From the NCBI GenBank assembly GCA_937958145.1, contig CALGOE010000114.1, positions 1-22,370 of the forward strand: a DNA stretch of 22,370 nucleotides, read 5' to 3'. The notes below the pieces were generated by a model, which was not told the origin of the DNA, did no database searches, and saw only the letters and a list, made by a program, of their open reading frames with translations. Numbering within the stretch: the first letter of the stretch is position 1; each line of letters begins with the position of its first letter. Positions 6,748 through 15,653 of this stretch are shown here, piece after piece. The translations under genes were made by a program, and so were the position numbers. This stretch comes from an uncultured Desulfobacca sp. (GTDB lineage Bacteria > Desulfobacterota > Desulfobaccia > Desulfobaccales > Desulfobaccaceae).

Positions 6748-6936
6748 ATGCTGCAATATGTCGACTTGGAGAGTCTTAAGCAGGATTTTGTCCGGGAGAA
6801 TAAGCAGGAGATCCCCCCCGAATTCTCTGAGTATGCTGACCTGTGGGAGAAATCGGCGGAAAATTTCGTAGATTTATTTTTAAATTATTTAAAGCGCCGT
6901 GGGTTGGAGATCCGCTTCAAACAGCCGATTTTCTAA
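6748..6936 (+). CDS. Small hypothetical protein, 62 aa
   Basis: Not recognised. It is a short, charged, probably helical protein (SLKQDFVRENKQEIPPEFSEYADLWEKSAENFVDLFLNYL) with a basic tail (KRRGLEIRFKQ). There is no signal peptide, metal motif or cysteine. ATG 6748 follows AAGG (6737-6740) with a 7-base spacer. It begins 34 bases after the lipoprotein gene and may be cotranscribed with it. The 106 bases between it and sucC hold a GC-rich near-palindrome but no clear terminator. Confidence 0.65.
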   Translation: MLQYVDLESLKQDFVRENKQEIPPEFSEYADLWEKSAENFVDLFLNYLKRRGLEIRFKQPIF

Positions 6937-7042
6937 GGCTGGGGCCGGGATCCGGGCCATGACTTCGGTGGCTCGGCAGCGCCCCCAAAAATTTTAGCGG
7001 GCCCCCATCGGCCGGCAGCGTCAGATCAGGAAAGGATGGCTC

Positions 7043-8200
7043 ATGAAAATTCATGAATATCAGGCAAAACAACTCTTCCAAAAATTCAACGTCCCCATCC
7101 CTCAGGGCGGGGTGGCTACCACTCCCCATGAAGCTTACCAGGTAGCCGAGGGCATCGGTGGCGACCGGTTTGTGGTCAAGGCCCAGATCCACGCCGGCGG
7201 TCGCGGCAAAGGCGGCGGCGTCAAAGTGGCCTCCTCCCTCTCCGAAGTGACCAGTCTGGCCGACGCCATTCTGGGCATGAACCTGGTCACCCACCAGACC
7301 GGCCCCGAAGGACGCCTTGTCAAGAAGGTGCTGGTCGAACAAGCGTTGGATATCAAACAGGAACTGTACCTGGGGGTGGTCATCGACCGGGCCCAGGCCC
7401 GCCCGGTCATCATGATGAGCTCTGCCGGCGGCATGGAGATCGAAGAGGTGGCGGCCCGCACCCCCGAGTTGATCATCAAAGAGGCCATCGATCCCGCGGT
7501 CGGACTCCAGCCTTATCAGACCCGCAATCTGGCCTTTGGCGTCGGGCTTGATCCCATGTTGCTGCGCACCGCCTCAGGGTTTATCACCAATTTATATAAG
7601 ATGTTCGAAGCCTATGACTGTTCCCTGGTGGAGATCAACCCCCTGGTGGTGACGGCTGACGGCCAGATGCTGGCCCTGGACGCCAAAGTCACCTTTGACG
7701 ACAATGCCCTTTATCGTCATAAGGAACTCCTGGAGCTGGAAGATCCCGATGAGATGGATCCCCTGGAACTGGAGGCCAAGAAACATAATCTGAATTATAT
7801 CCGCCTGGATGGCACCATCGGGGCCATGGTGAACGGCGCCGGTCTGGCCATGGCCACCATGGACCTCATTAAATTGGCAGGAGCAGAGCCGGCCAACTTC
7901 CTGGATGTGGGCGGGGGCGCCAGCGCCGATATGATCGCCAACGGCTTCCGTATCATCCTCTCGGATCCCCGGGTCAAGGCCATCTTGATCAATATCTTCG
8001 GCGGCATCCTGCGCTGCGATGTCTTGGCCGAAGGGGTCATGGAAGCCGCCAAAAAAGTGAACGTCAATGTCCCCATTATCGTCCGTTTGGAAGGCACCAA
8101 CTGTGAGATCGGCCGCAACCTGTTGGGAGAGTCGGGCCTGAACTTCACCGTTGCCGGCGATATGTTGGATGCGGCCCACAAAGTGGCGGCGTTGGCCTGA
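7043..8200 (+). CDS. sucC: Succinyl-CoA synthetase, ADP-forming, beta subunit
   Basis: With SucD, catalyses succinyl-CoA + ADP (or GDP) + Pi to succinate + CoA + ATP (or GTP). The 385-aa product has the ATP-grasp N-terminal half (HEYQAKQLFQKFNVPIP, GGRGKGGGVK at 52-61, VEINPLVV) and the CoA-ligase half (FLDVGGGASADMI, INIFGGILRCDVLAEGV, VRLEGTNCEIGR). This is the usual length. The start is supported by AGGAAAGG upstream. sucD follows after 79 bases, so the two form a normal operon. In a strict anaerobe the pair may run in either direction as part of the citric-acid cycle or a related route. Confidence 0.97.
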   Translation: MKIHEYQAKQLFQKFNVPIPQGGVATTPHEAYQVAEGIGGDRFVVKAQIHAGGRGKGGGVKVASSLSEVTSLADAILGMNLVTHQTGPEGRLVKKVLVEQALDIKQELYLGVVIDRAQARPVIMMSSAGGMEIEEVAARTPELIIKEAIDPAVGLQPYQTRNLAFGVGLDPMLLRTASGFITNLYKMFEAYDCSLVEINPLVVTADGQMLALDAKVTFDDNALYRHKELLELEDPDEMDPLELEAKKHNLNYIRLDGTIGAMVNGAGLAMATMDLIKLAGAEPANFLDVGGGASADMIANGFRIILSDPRVKAILINIFGGILRCDVLAEGVMEAAKKVNVNVPIIVRLEGTNCEIGRNLLGESGLNFTVAGDMLDAAHKVAALA

Positions 8201-8279
8201 AATATTGCTGATTTTTGGGGGGACGGGCCGACGGCTGGGGCCATTGGCCTCTCCCCACTCCATTGTTACGAGGTTATCC

Positions 8280-9152
8280 ATGAGTGTTCTGGTTGATGAA
8301 TATACCCGTGTTGTTGTGCAAGGCATAACCGGTAAAGAAGGTTCTTTCCATGCCCGGCAGTGCATCGCTTATGGCACCAAGGTGGTCGCCGGCGTGACGC
8401 CCGGCAAGGGTGGCCAAAAGATGGACGAGGTGCCGGTCTTCAATACGGTGAAAGAGGCGGTGGCCCAGGCGGGTGCCAATACCTCGCTGATTTTTGTGCC
8501 CCCGGCCTTTGCCGCCGACGCCATTCTGGAAGCGGCGGGTGCCGGCATCAAGGTCATCGTCTGCATCACCGAGGGCATCCCCACCCTGGACATGGTCAAG
8601 GTAGCCCGGCGTCTGGAGGGGACGGACATCCGCCTGATCGGGCCCAACTGCCCCGGCATTATCTCACCGGGCAAGGCCAAGGTGGGCATTATGCCCGGCC
8701 CCATCCATACCGAAGGGCCGGTGGCCGTGGTCTCCCGCAGCGGCACCCTGACCTATGAAGCCGTGTTCCAGCTCACCCTGCGGGGTTTGGGCCAGTCCAC
8801 CTGCGTGGGCATCGGCGGCGACCCCATCATCGGCACCAATTTCATCGATATGTTGAAACTCTATCAGGCCGATCCGCAGACCCAGGGCATCGTCCTCATC
8901 GGCGAAATCGGCGGCACGGCCGAAGAAGAAGCCGCCGCCTTCATCAAAGAACAGGTCACCAAGCCGGTGGTGGCCTTTATTGCCGGCATGACCGCGCCGC
9001 CGGGCAAACGCATGGGACATGCCGGCGCCATCATCTCCGGCGGCAGCGGCAAAGCCGTGGACAAGATTGCCGCCCTGGAGGCCGCCGGCGTGACGGTGGT
9101 GCGCAATATCGGGGAGTTGGGCGCAACCTGCCAGCAGGTCATGCGCTTTTAG
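8280..9152 (+). CDS. sucD: Succinyl-CoA synthetase, alpha subunit
   Basis: Alpha subunit that binds CoA and carries the phosphohistidine intermediate. The 290-aa product shows QGITGKEGSFHA (CoA-binding Rossmann domain), LIGPNCPGIISP, VSRSGTLTYEAV, GGDPIIGT, and GHAGAIISGG with the phosphorylated His (H247). ATG 8280 is preceded by GAGG (8270-8273). The frame extends upstream into the intergenic region, but the family N terminus matches this ATG. A strong hairpin repeat begins nine bases after the stop. Confidence 0.97.
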   Translation: MSVLVDEYTRVVVQGITGKEGSFHARQCIAYGTKVVAGVTPGKGGQKMDEVPVFNTVKEAVAQAGANTSLIFVPPAFAADAILEAAGAGIKVIVCITEGIPTLDMVKVARRLEGTDIRLIGPNCPGIISPGKAKVGIMPGPIHTEGPVAVVSRSGTLTYEAVFQLTLRGLGQSTCVGIGGDPIIGTNFIDMLKLYQADPQTQGIVLIGEIGGTAEEEAAAFIKEQVTKPVVAFIAGMTAPPGKRMGHAGAIISGGSGKAVDKIAALEAAGVTVVRNIGELGATCQQVMRF

Positions 9153-9161
9153 GAATGTCTC

Positions 9162-9240
9162 GAGGGGAGGAGGTCCAGGAGCCTAGCCCCCTGCCCCCTC
9201 CCCTCAAACCCCTCCCCCTGCCCCAACGGGAGTTATTGGC
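9162..9240 (+). repeat. Dispersed GC-rich hairpin repeat, copy 1
   Basis: GAGGGGAGG (9162-9170) pairs perfectly with CCTCCCCTC (9197-9205), with an inner CAGG/CCTG stem. A C-rich tail and GGGAGTTATTGGC follow. The element aligns along its whole length with 14630-14707. It lies directly behind the sucD stop codon, may act as an mRNA 3'-end hairpin, and lacks a T-run. Confidence 0.65.
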
Positions 9241-9263
9241 GGCGCCGATAAGGCAAAAACCCC

Positions 9264-9833
9264 ATGAAGATCCTTTTGCACCTCTGCTGTGCGCCCTGCA
9301 CCATCTATCCCCTGCGGGTCCTGCGAGAGGAGGGCGCCCAGGTGCAGGGGTATTTTTATAATCCCAATATCCACCCCTATCAGGAGTTCCAGCACCGGTT
9401 GCAGACCCTGGATGAGTATGCTGCAATCGTGGCCCTGCCCCTTACCGTGCACCGGTCTTATGACCTGGAGGAGTTCCTGCGGGCAGTGGTCTACCGGGAA
9501 AAGGAGCGTTGCCAGTTCTGCTACGCCCTGCGCCTGCAGGCCGCAGCCCACATGGCCCGCCAGCTGGGCTGCGACGCCTTCAGCAGCACCCTGCTCTACA
9601 GCCGCTATCAGCAGCATGACCGCATCCGGGAAATCGGCACGCAGATCGGACAGGAAGTGGGCATACCGTTTTATTACGCCGACTTCCGCCAGGGCTGGCG
9701 GGAAGGGGTTGACGAATCCAAACGCCTGGGCCTGTACCGGCAACAATACTGCGGCTGTATTTACAGCGAGAAGGACCGATATGAAAGGCAGGAAAAAGGG
9801 AAGAGGGAAAAGGGAGAAGAAATTCCCCGATGA
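9264..9833 (+). CDS. queH: Epoxyqueuosine reductase QueH
   Basis: Last step of queuosine synthesis in tRNA: reduction of epoxyqueuosine to queuosine by the DUF208/QueH family, the cobalamin-independent alternative to QueG. The 189-aa product has all the family cysteines: LHLCCAPC (C8, C9, C12), CQFC (C83, C86) and YCGC (C163, C165), which bind an iron-sulfur cluster and a metal. GYFYNPNIHP and FSSTLLYSRYQ also fit. The tail after residue 172 (RYERQEKGKREKGEEIPR) is a low-complexity charged stretch coded by purine-rich near-repeats (AGGAAAAAGGGAAGAGGG and similar), probably an added extension. ATG 9264 is preceded by AAGG at 10 bases. Confidence 0.93.
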   Translation: MKILLHLCCAPCTIYPLRVLREEGAQVQGYFYNPNIHPYQEFQHRLQTLDEYAAIVALPLTVHRSYDLEEFLRAVVYREKERCQFCYALRLQAAAHMARQLGCDAFSSTLLYSRYQQHDRIREIGTQIGQEVGIPFYYADFRQGWREGVDESKRLGLYRQQYCGCIYSEKDRYERQEKGKREKGEEIPR

Positions 9834-9894
9834 GGATAGGGCAATCGCTCGCAAGAGGCTACAAGATTATAATTATAAATTTTAATAAGTTGCT

Positions 9895-10079
9895 TCAATA
9901 GCCGCCGGAACTGGCGTGCACGGCACACCCTATAAATCTACGCATGTAAATAAAATTATACGGATATTCACGGCAGGGGCGGGTCTGAGACCTACCCCTA
10001 CGAGGAAGCCCTAGGCGACCTGCTGGATAACTATTAACCAACAACGTACAACTTCCAACTCGAAACTCGAAACTATTTT
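9895..10079 (+). repeat. Cluster of small repeats upstream of cobA-hemD
   Basis: No gene is seen in 9834-10079. The stretch holds several repeat-like pieces: a GCGTGCACGGCACACCC segment (9914-9930), and an imperfect palindrome at 9975-9999 with arms AGGGG/CCCCT plus GGTC/GACC around a 3-base loop. It also holds a direct repeat of CGAAACT in the last 25 bases before the cobA-hemD start. AT-rich sequence separates them. The palindrome and the CGAAACT run resemble dispersed intergenic repeats known from many bacterial genomes; copies elsewhere in this genome cannot be checked here. Confidence 0.5.
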
Positions 10080-11621
10080 ATGGCAGCTACTTCTTTAGGT
10101 AGAGTATATCTCGTGGGCGCCGGTCCCGGTGATCCGGGCCTGATCACGGCCCGGGCCCTGGAATTAATCCGCCGGGCCGATTGCCTCGTCTATGATTATC
10201 TGGCCAACGATGTCTTTCTGGCCGAGGCGGCGCCGGAGGCAGAGCGGATTTATGTCGGCAAGAAAGGCGGCGATCATACCCTGCCCCAACCGGATATTAA
10301 TCAGCTTTTGGTGGAGAAAGCCCGGCAGGGAAAGACCGTAGTCCGCCTCAAAGGGGGCGATCCCTACATCTTCGGCCGGGGCGGCGAAGAAGCCCAGGAG
10401 CTGCGGCGGCACGGTGTGCCCTTTGAGGTGGTGCCCGGCATCACTTCCGCCATTGCCGTGCCCGCTTACGCCGGCATCCCCTTGACCCACCGCCAGCATG
10501 CCTCGCTGGTGTCGTTTATTACCGGCCATGAGGACCCCAGCAAAGAGGCCAGCGCCATCCCCTGGGACGTCCTGGCTCAGAGTCCCGGCACCCTGGTCTT
10601 CCTCATGGGGGTCAAGAATCTGCCGGACATCTGCCGGGAACTGATCTCCCGGGGCAAGGCGGCAAACACCCCGGCCGCGGTCATCCACCGCGGCACCACG
10701 CCGGCCCAGCGCACGGTGACCGGCACCTTGACGGATATTGCTCAAAAGGTCCAGGAGGCCGGTCTGATGCCCCCGGCCATCTTTGTCGTGGGTGGGGTGG
10801 TGTCGCTGCGGTCCGAGCTCAATTGGTTTGAAAACCGTCCCCTTTGGGGCAAACGCATCCTGGTGACCCGTTCCCGGCAGCAGGCCAGCGCCTTTGTCAA
10901 GGTTCTGTCCGAGTATGGCGCCCATTGTCTGGAGGCCCCCACCATCGAGGTGCAACCGCCGGATGATCAGTATACGGCTTTGGATAAGGCCATCAATCGT
11001 CTGGCAGATTTTCATTGGGTGATCTTTACCAGTCCCAATGGCGTCAGCGCCTTTTTTGACCGGCTTTTTTGCGCCGGCCGGGATGTCCGGGCCCTGGGCG
11101 GCTGTAAACTGGCCACCATCGGCGCAGCCACGGCCCAAGCCTTGCGGGAGTATGGTCTGGTGGCCGATGTGGTGCCAGCCGATTTTCGGGCCGAGGGTTT
11201 GGCGGCCAGCCTGGCCCCCTTGGTGCAGCCCGGCCAGATGGTCTTACTGCCCCGGGCTCAGGAAGCCCGGGAGATCCTGCCCCAGGAATTGGCCCGCCGG
11301 GGAGCCGTCGTCCAGGTGGTCCCCAGCTACAAGACCGTGGCCCCTTCAACCCTGCCGCCGGTCACGGCCGCGGCCATCCAGAAAGAGGAACTGGACGTCC
11401 TCACCTTTGCCAGCTCCTCCACGGTAAGTAATTTCATCCGACTGGTGGGCCGGGAGCAGTTCGACAGATTGGCAAAAAAGGCCGTCATTGCCGCCATCGG
11501 CCCCATTACCGCCCAGACCCTGGCAAAATATGGCCACGCACCCCAGATTCAGCCCTCGACCTATACCATTCCTGCCCTGGCGGCCGCCATCGTCGACTAT
11601 TGCCAACGGCTATCTGCATGA
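10080..11621 (+). CDS. cobA-hemD: CobA-HemD fusion: uroporphyrinogen-III methyltransferase / synthase
   Basis: Bifunctional tetrapyrrole enzyme. The HemD part closes hydroxymethylbilane to uroporphyrinogen III, and the CobA part methylates it twice with SAM to precorrin-2, the precursor of siroheme, cobalamin and, in many sulfate reducers, heme. In the 513-aa product, residues 6-250 are the methyltransferase (GRVYLVGAGPGDPGLIT, RLKGGDPYIFGRGGEE, PAYAGIPLTHR). Residues from about 258 to 510 are HemD (GKRILVTRSRQQASAF, VIFTSPNGVSAF, TFASSSTVSNFI, AAIGPITAQTL). Such fusions are common in Firmicutes and Desulfobacterota. Here the gene stands apart from hemA, hemC and hemB. ATG 10080 has no visible Shine-Dalgarno, and repeat sequence abuts it. 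Confidence 0.95.
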   Translation: MAATSLGRVYLVGAGPGDPGLITARALELIRRADCLVYDYLANDVFLAEAAPEAERIYVGKKGGDHTLPQPDINQLLVEKARQGKTVVRLKGGDPYIFGRGGEEAQELRRHGVPFEVVPGITSAIAVPAYAGIPLTHRQHASLVSFITGHEDPSKEASAIPWDVLAQSPGTLVFLMGVKNLPDICRELISRGKAANTPAAVIHRGTTPAQRTVTGTLTDIAQKVQEAGLMPPAIFVVGGVVSLRSELNWFENRPLWGKRILVTRSRQQASAFVKVLSEYGAHCLEAPTIEVQPPDDQYTALDKAINRLADFHWVIFTSPNGVSAFFDRLFCAGRDVRALGGCKLATIGAATAQALREYGLVADVVPADFRAEGLAASLAPLVQPGQMVLLPRAQEAREILPQELARRGAVVQVVPSYKTVAPSTLPPVTAAAIQKEELDVLTFASSSTVSNFIRLVGREQFDRLAKKAVIAAIGPITAQTLAKYGHAPQIQPSTYTIPALAAAIVDYCQRLSA

Positions 11622-11631
11622 GGTACCGCCC

Positions 11632-11634
<3 letters not shown>
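11619..11634 (+). promoter_or_regulatory. Ribosome binding site deciding the helicase start
   Basis: TGAGGT (11619-11624) includes the cobA-hemD stop codon TGA and lies 7-8 bases before TTG 11632. This supports TTG as the start and suggests translational coupling of the helicase to cobA-hemD. Confidence 0.55.
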
Positions 11635-13605
<1,971 letters not shown>

Positions 13606-13659
13606 CTGCCAGGCCGGAAATCTTCCCTCATTATGACCCAACTACGAGGCCTGTAATTC

Positions 13660-14607
13660 ATGACCAGTGCCAGAGCAGCATTTGAACCGGCCTATGTCAA
13701 GACCTTCCGGGAAGGTCAGTTGCAGACCCGCATCCAGAAGGCCTATGAGATTCTACTTTCCTGCGAGATCTGCCCGCACCGTTGCCGGGTGGACCGCCGG
13801 CATGGCGAGCTGGGGATCTGCCGCACCGGCGACAAGCCGGTGGTGGCCAGTTTCGGGCCCCATTTCGGCGAAGAAGACCCTTTGGTGGGGCAACACGGCT
13901 CGGGTACTATTTTTTTCAGCCATTGCAATCTTTTCTGCATCTTCTGCCAGAACTGGGAAATCAGCCACGGCGGTGAGGGCGAAGAGATTGAGGTGGAAGA
14001 CCTGGCCGCCATTATGCTGCGCCTCCAGACCCAGGGCTGCCATAACATCAATTTTGTCACCCCGTCCCATCAGGTGCCCATGATCTTGGCGGCCCTGCCG
14101 TTGGCCATTGAGGGCGGCCTGCGGGTGCCGCTGGTTTATAATACCGGCGGCTACGATGCGGTGCCGACCCTGCAATTGTTGGATGGCATTATTGATATTT
14201 ACATGCCCGATTTTAAGTTCTGGGATCCGGCAGTGGCCGCCCAGTTGTGCAACGCCGCCGACTACCCGGAAGTGGCCCGCTTGGCGCTGAAAGAGATGCA
14301 TCGCCAGGTCGGCGATTTGGTCATGGATGATCAGGGTGTGGCCCAACGGGGGTTGTTGGTCCGCCACCTGGTCCTGCCCGACGGTCTGGCCGGCACCAAA
14401 GAGGTGATGGAGTTTTTGGCCACAGAAATTTCGCCTCAGACCTATGTGAATGTCATGGGGCAGTATCGGCCCTGTGGCCAGGCGTACCAGCATCCATCGC
14501 TGGGGAAATTCCTCACCGGCGAGGAACACCGGCAGGCCCTGGAAATGGCCCGCCAGGCTGGGTTGACGCGGCTGGACCGCCGGGAAAAACTGTTCCGGTG
14601 GCTTTAA
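13660..14607 (+). CDS. PflX-like radical SAM protein
   Basis: A 315-aa radical SAM enzyme of the COG1313 (PflX) group, often labelled putative pyruvate formate-lyase activating enzyme. The cluster-binding motif is CNLFCIFC (C89, C93, C96). An N-terminal Cys group, CEICPHRC plus C54 in LGICR (C35, C38, C42, C54), looks like a zinc or second-cluster site. The fold is supported by NINFVTPSHQVP, VYNTGGYD, IDIYMPDFKFW and LVRHLVLPDGLAGTKEV. No glycyl-radical enzyme gene is adjacent, so the target is unknown. ATG 13660 has CGAGG ten bases upstream. It lies 54 bases behind the helicase gene, so cotranscription is possible. Confidence 0.9.
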   Translation: MTSARAAFEPAYVKTFREGQLQTRIQKAYEILLSCEICPHRCRVDRRHGELGICRTGDKPVVASFGPHFGEEDPLVGQHGSGTIFFSHCNLFCIFCQNWEISHGGEGEEIEVEDLAAIMLRLQTQGCHNINFVTPSHQVPMILAALPLAIEGGLRVPLVYNTGGYDAVPTLQLLDGIIDIYMPDFKFWDPAVAAQLCNAADYPEVARLALKEMHRQVGDLVMDDQGVAQRGLLVRHLVLPDGLAGTKEVMEFLATEISPQTYVNVMGQYRPCGQAYQHPSLGKFLTGEEHRQALEMARQAGLTRLDRREKLFRWL

Positions 14608-14629
14608 CAGGTTGTTGACGGTATCTTCA

Positions 14630-14707
14630 AAGGAGGGGGGCCAGGGGCCTGAGGCCCTTCCCGCCTCCCTTGAAACCCCTCCCCTAACCCCCAACAGGGA
14701 TTTTTGG
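14630..14707 (+). repeat. Dispersed GC-rich hairpin repeat, copy 2
   Basis: It aligns with 9162-9240 over its full length: GGAGG-G arm, CCAGG-GCCT centre, CCTCCCTT arm, AAACCCCTCCCC, CCCAAC, then GGGATTTTTGGC. Its arms differ from those of copy 1, but it still folds (GGAGG with CCTCC, inner AGGGGCC with GGCCCT). It starts 22 bases after the stop of the radical SAM gene. Confidence 0.65.
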
Positions 14708-14733
14708 CTTTGCCAACCGCCAAAATTAAGGGT

Positions 14734-14765
14734 TTTTTTTACCCTCTCCCACGGGGGGAGGAAAA
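14734..14765 (+). repeat. Hairpin flanked by T8 and A5
   Basis: CCTCTCCC pairs with GGGGGAGG around a 3-base loop (one G-U pair), with eight T before and five A after. The T-run is on the wrong side for a terminator in either direction. The rest of 14608-14861 shows no gene, and no clear promoter or Shine-Dalgarno is seen for the phosphatase gene. Confidence 0.4.
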
Positions 14766-14861
14766 AGCAGATAACATCGCCCAGAAGATAGCAAACAGGG
14801 CATAATAAGGAGTTCAACCTGCCTTTGGCAATGACACGTTGAACGCTCACGGTTTTTCAGT

Positions 14862-15503
14862 ATGATTTACGCTATTGGCGACATTCACGGCTGTCTCTAC
14901 CATCTGGAAAAATTATTCGATCTCGTCAATCCTGATCTGGACCGCCATCAAGTGGTATTTATGGGTGACTATATTGATCGGGGGCCCAAATCAGCTGAGG
15001 TCGTGGATTTCATTATTGACTTGAAAAAAAATTACAATCCTGAGAATATAATCTGTTTAATGGGCAACCACGAACGCATGTTCCTGGATTACCTGGACGG
15101 CAAAGAAGAGATGCTCTTCCTCATGAACGGCGGCGTCACCACGGTGGCCAGTTATTGGGGAGAGTATGGTGATCGCCTCAACCGCAACCTGCCGCCGGAA
15201 CATTGGGATTTCTACGAGACGCTGAAACTCTATCACGCCACCGACCAATATATCTTTGTGCATGCAGGTCTGAAGCCGGCGGTGCCGCTGGCGGCCCAGG
15301 TTGAAGATGACCTTTTGTGGATTCGCAAAGAGTTCATCAATTCGGATTATGACTTCGGCCGGCGGGTCATCTTCGGTCACACGCCGATGCGCGAACCCTT
15401 TGTGCAACCCAACAAAATCGGCATAGACACCGGGGCCGTGTATGGCAATAAGCTCACATGTGTGGTGCTGCCCGAGGAAAAATTCTATTCGGTGTCAGAA
15501 TAA
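14862..15503 (+). CDS. PPP-family metallophosphatase (serine/threonine phosphatase-like)
   Basis: Dinuclear-metal phosphatase of the PPP group, which includes bacterial Ser/Thr phosphatases (PrpA type) and ApaH/PrpE nucleotide hydrolases. The 213-aa product has GDIHG (D7, H9), GDYIDRG (D36, R40) and GNHE (N69, H70) in order. A histidine lies in FVHAGLKP and another in FGHTP. This is the size of a single catalytic domain, with no signal peptide or extra domain. Whether the substrate is a phosphoprotein or a dinucleotide cannot be decided. ATG 14862 starts right at the conserved N terminus (MIYAIGDIHG), although no Shine-Dalgarno is obvious. Confidence 0.9.
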   Translation: MIYAIGDIHGCLYHLEKLFDLVNPDLDRHQVVFMGDYIDRGPKSAEVVDFIIDLKKNYNPENIICLMGNHERMFLDYLDGKEEMLFLMNGGVTTVASYWGEYGDRLNRNLPPEHWDFYETLKLYHATDQYIFVHAGLKPAVPLAAQVEDDLLWIRKEFINSDYDFGRRVIFGHTPMREPFVQPNKIGIDTGAVYGNKLTCVVLPEEKFYSVSE

Positions 15504-15519
15504 ATCGGCGTTAAGAGCA

Positions 15520-15547
15520 ATTGGCTGCGCCGGGGCCGGTGGCCAAT
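15520..15547 (+). terminator. Hairpin after the phosphatase gene
   Basis: ATTGGC (15520-15525) pairs with GCCAAT (15542-15547), and CGCC/GGTG pairs inside, giving about 10 bp with a small bulge. The following GCTTTCTAGATCTTC is only weakly T-rich, so it may be an imperfect terminator. It separates the phosphatase from secDF. Confidence 0.3.
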
Positions 15548-15653
15548 GCTTTCTAGATCTTCACGAACGATCAGTGAGACCCATAATTCTGCCTCTGCCC
15601 GCCGCCGGCAGCGGTATGCGGCAGACTTCCGGCGGGATGGAGGAGTTTGAAGA

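Noticed and set aside
11488..11631. ATG 11488 as the helicase start
   Set aside because: It lies within hemD, would add 48 proline-rich residues before the Q motif and has no supporting ribosome site, whereas TTG 11632 does.
14734..14765. Hairpin next to T8 as a terminator
   Set aside because: The T-run precedes the stem on the + strand, and on the minus strand the A/T runs are also on the wrong sides.
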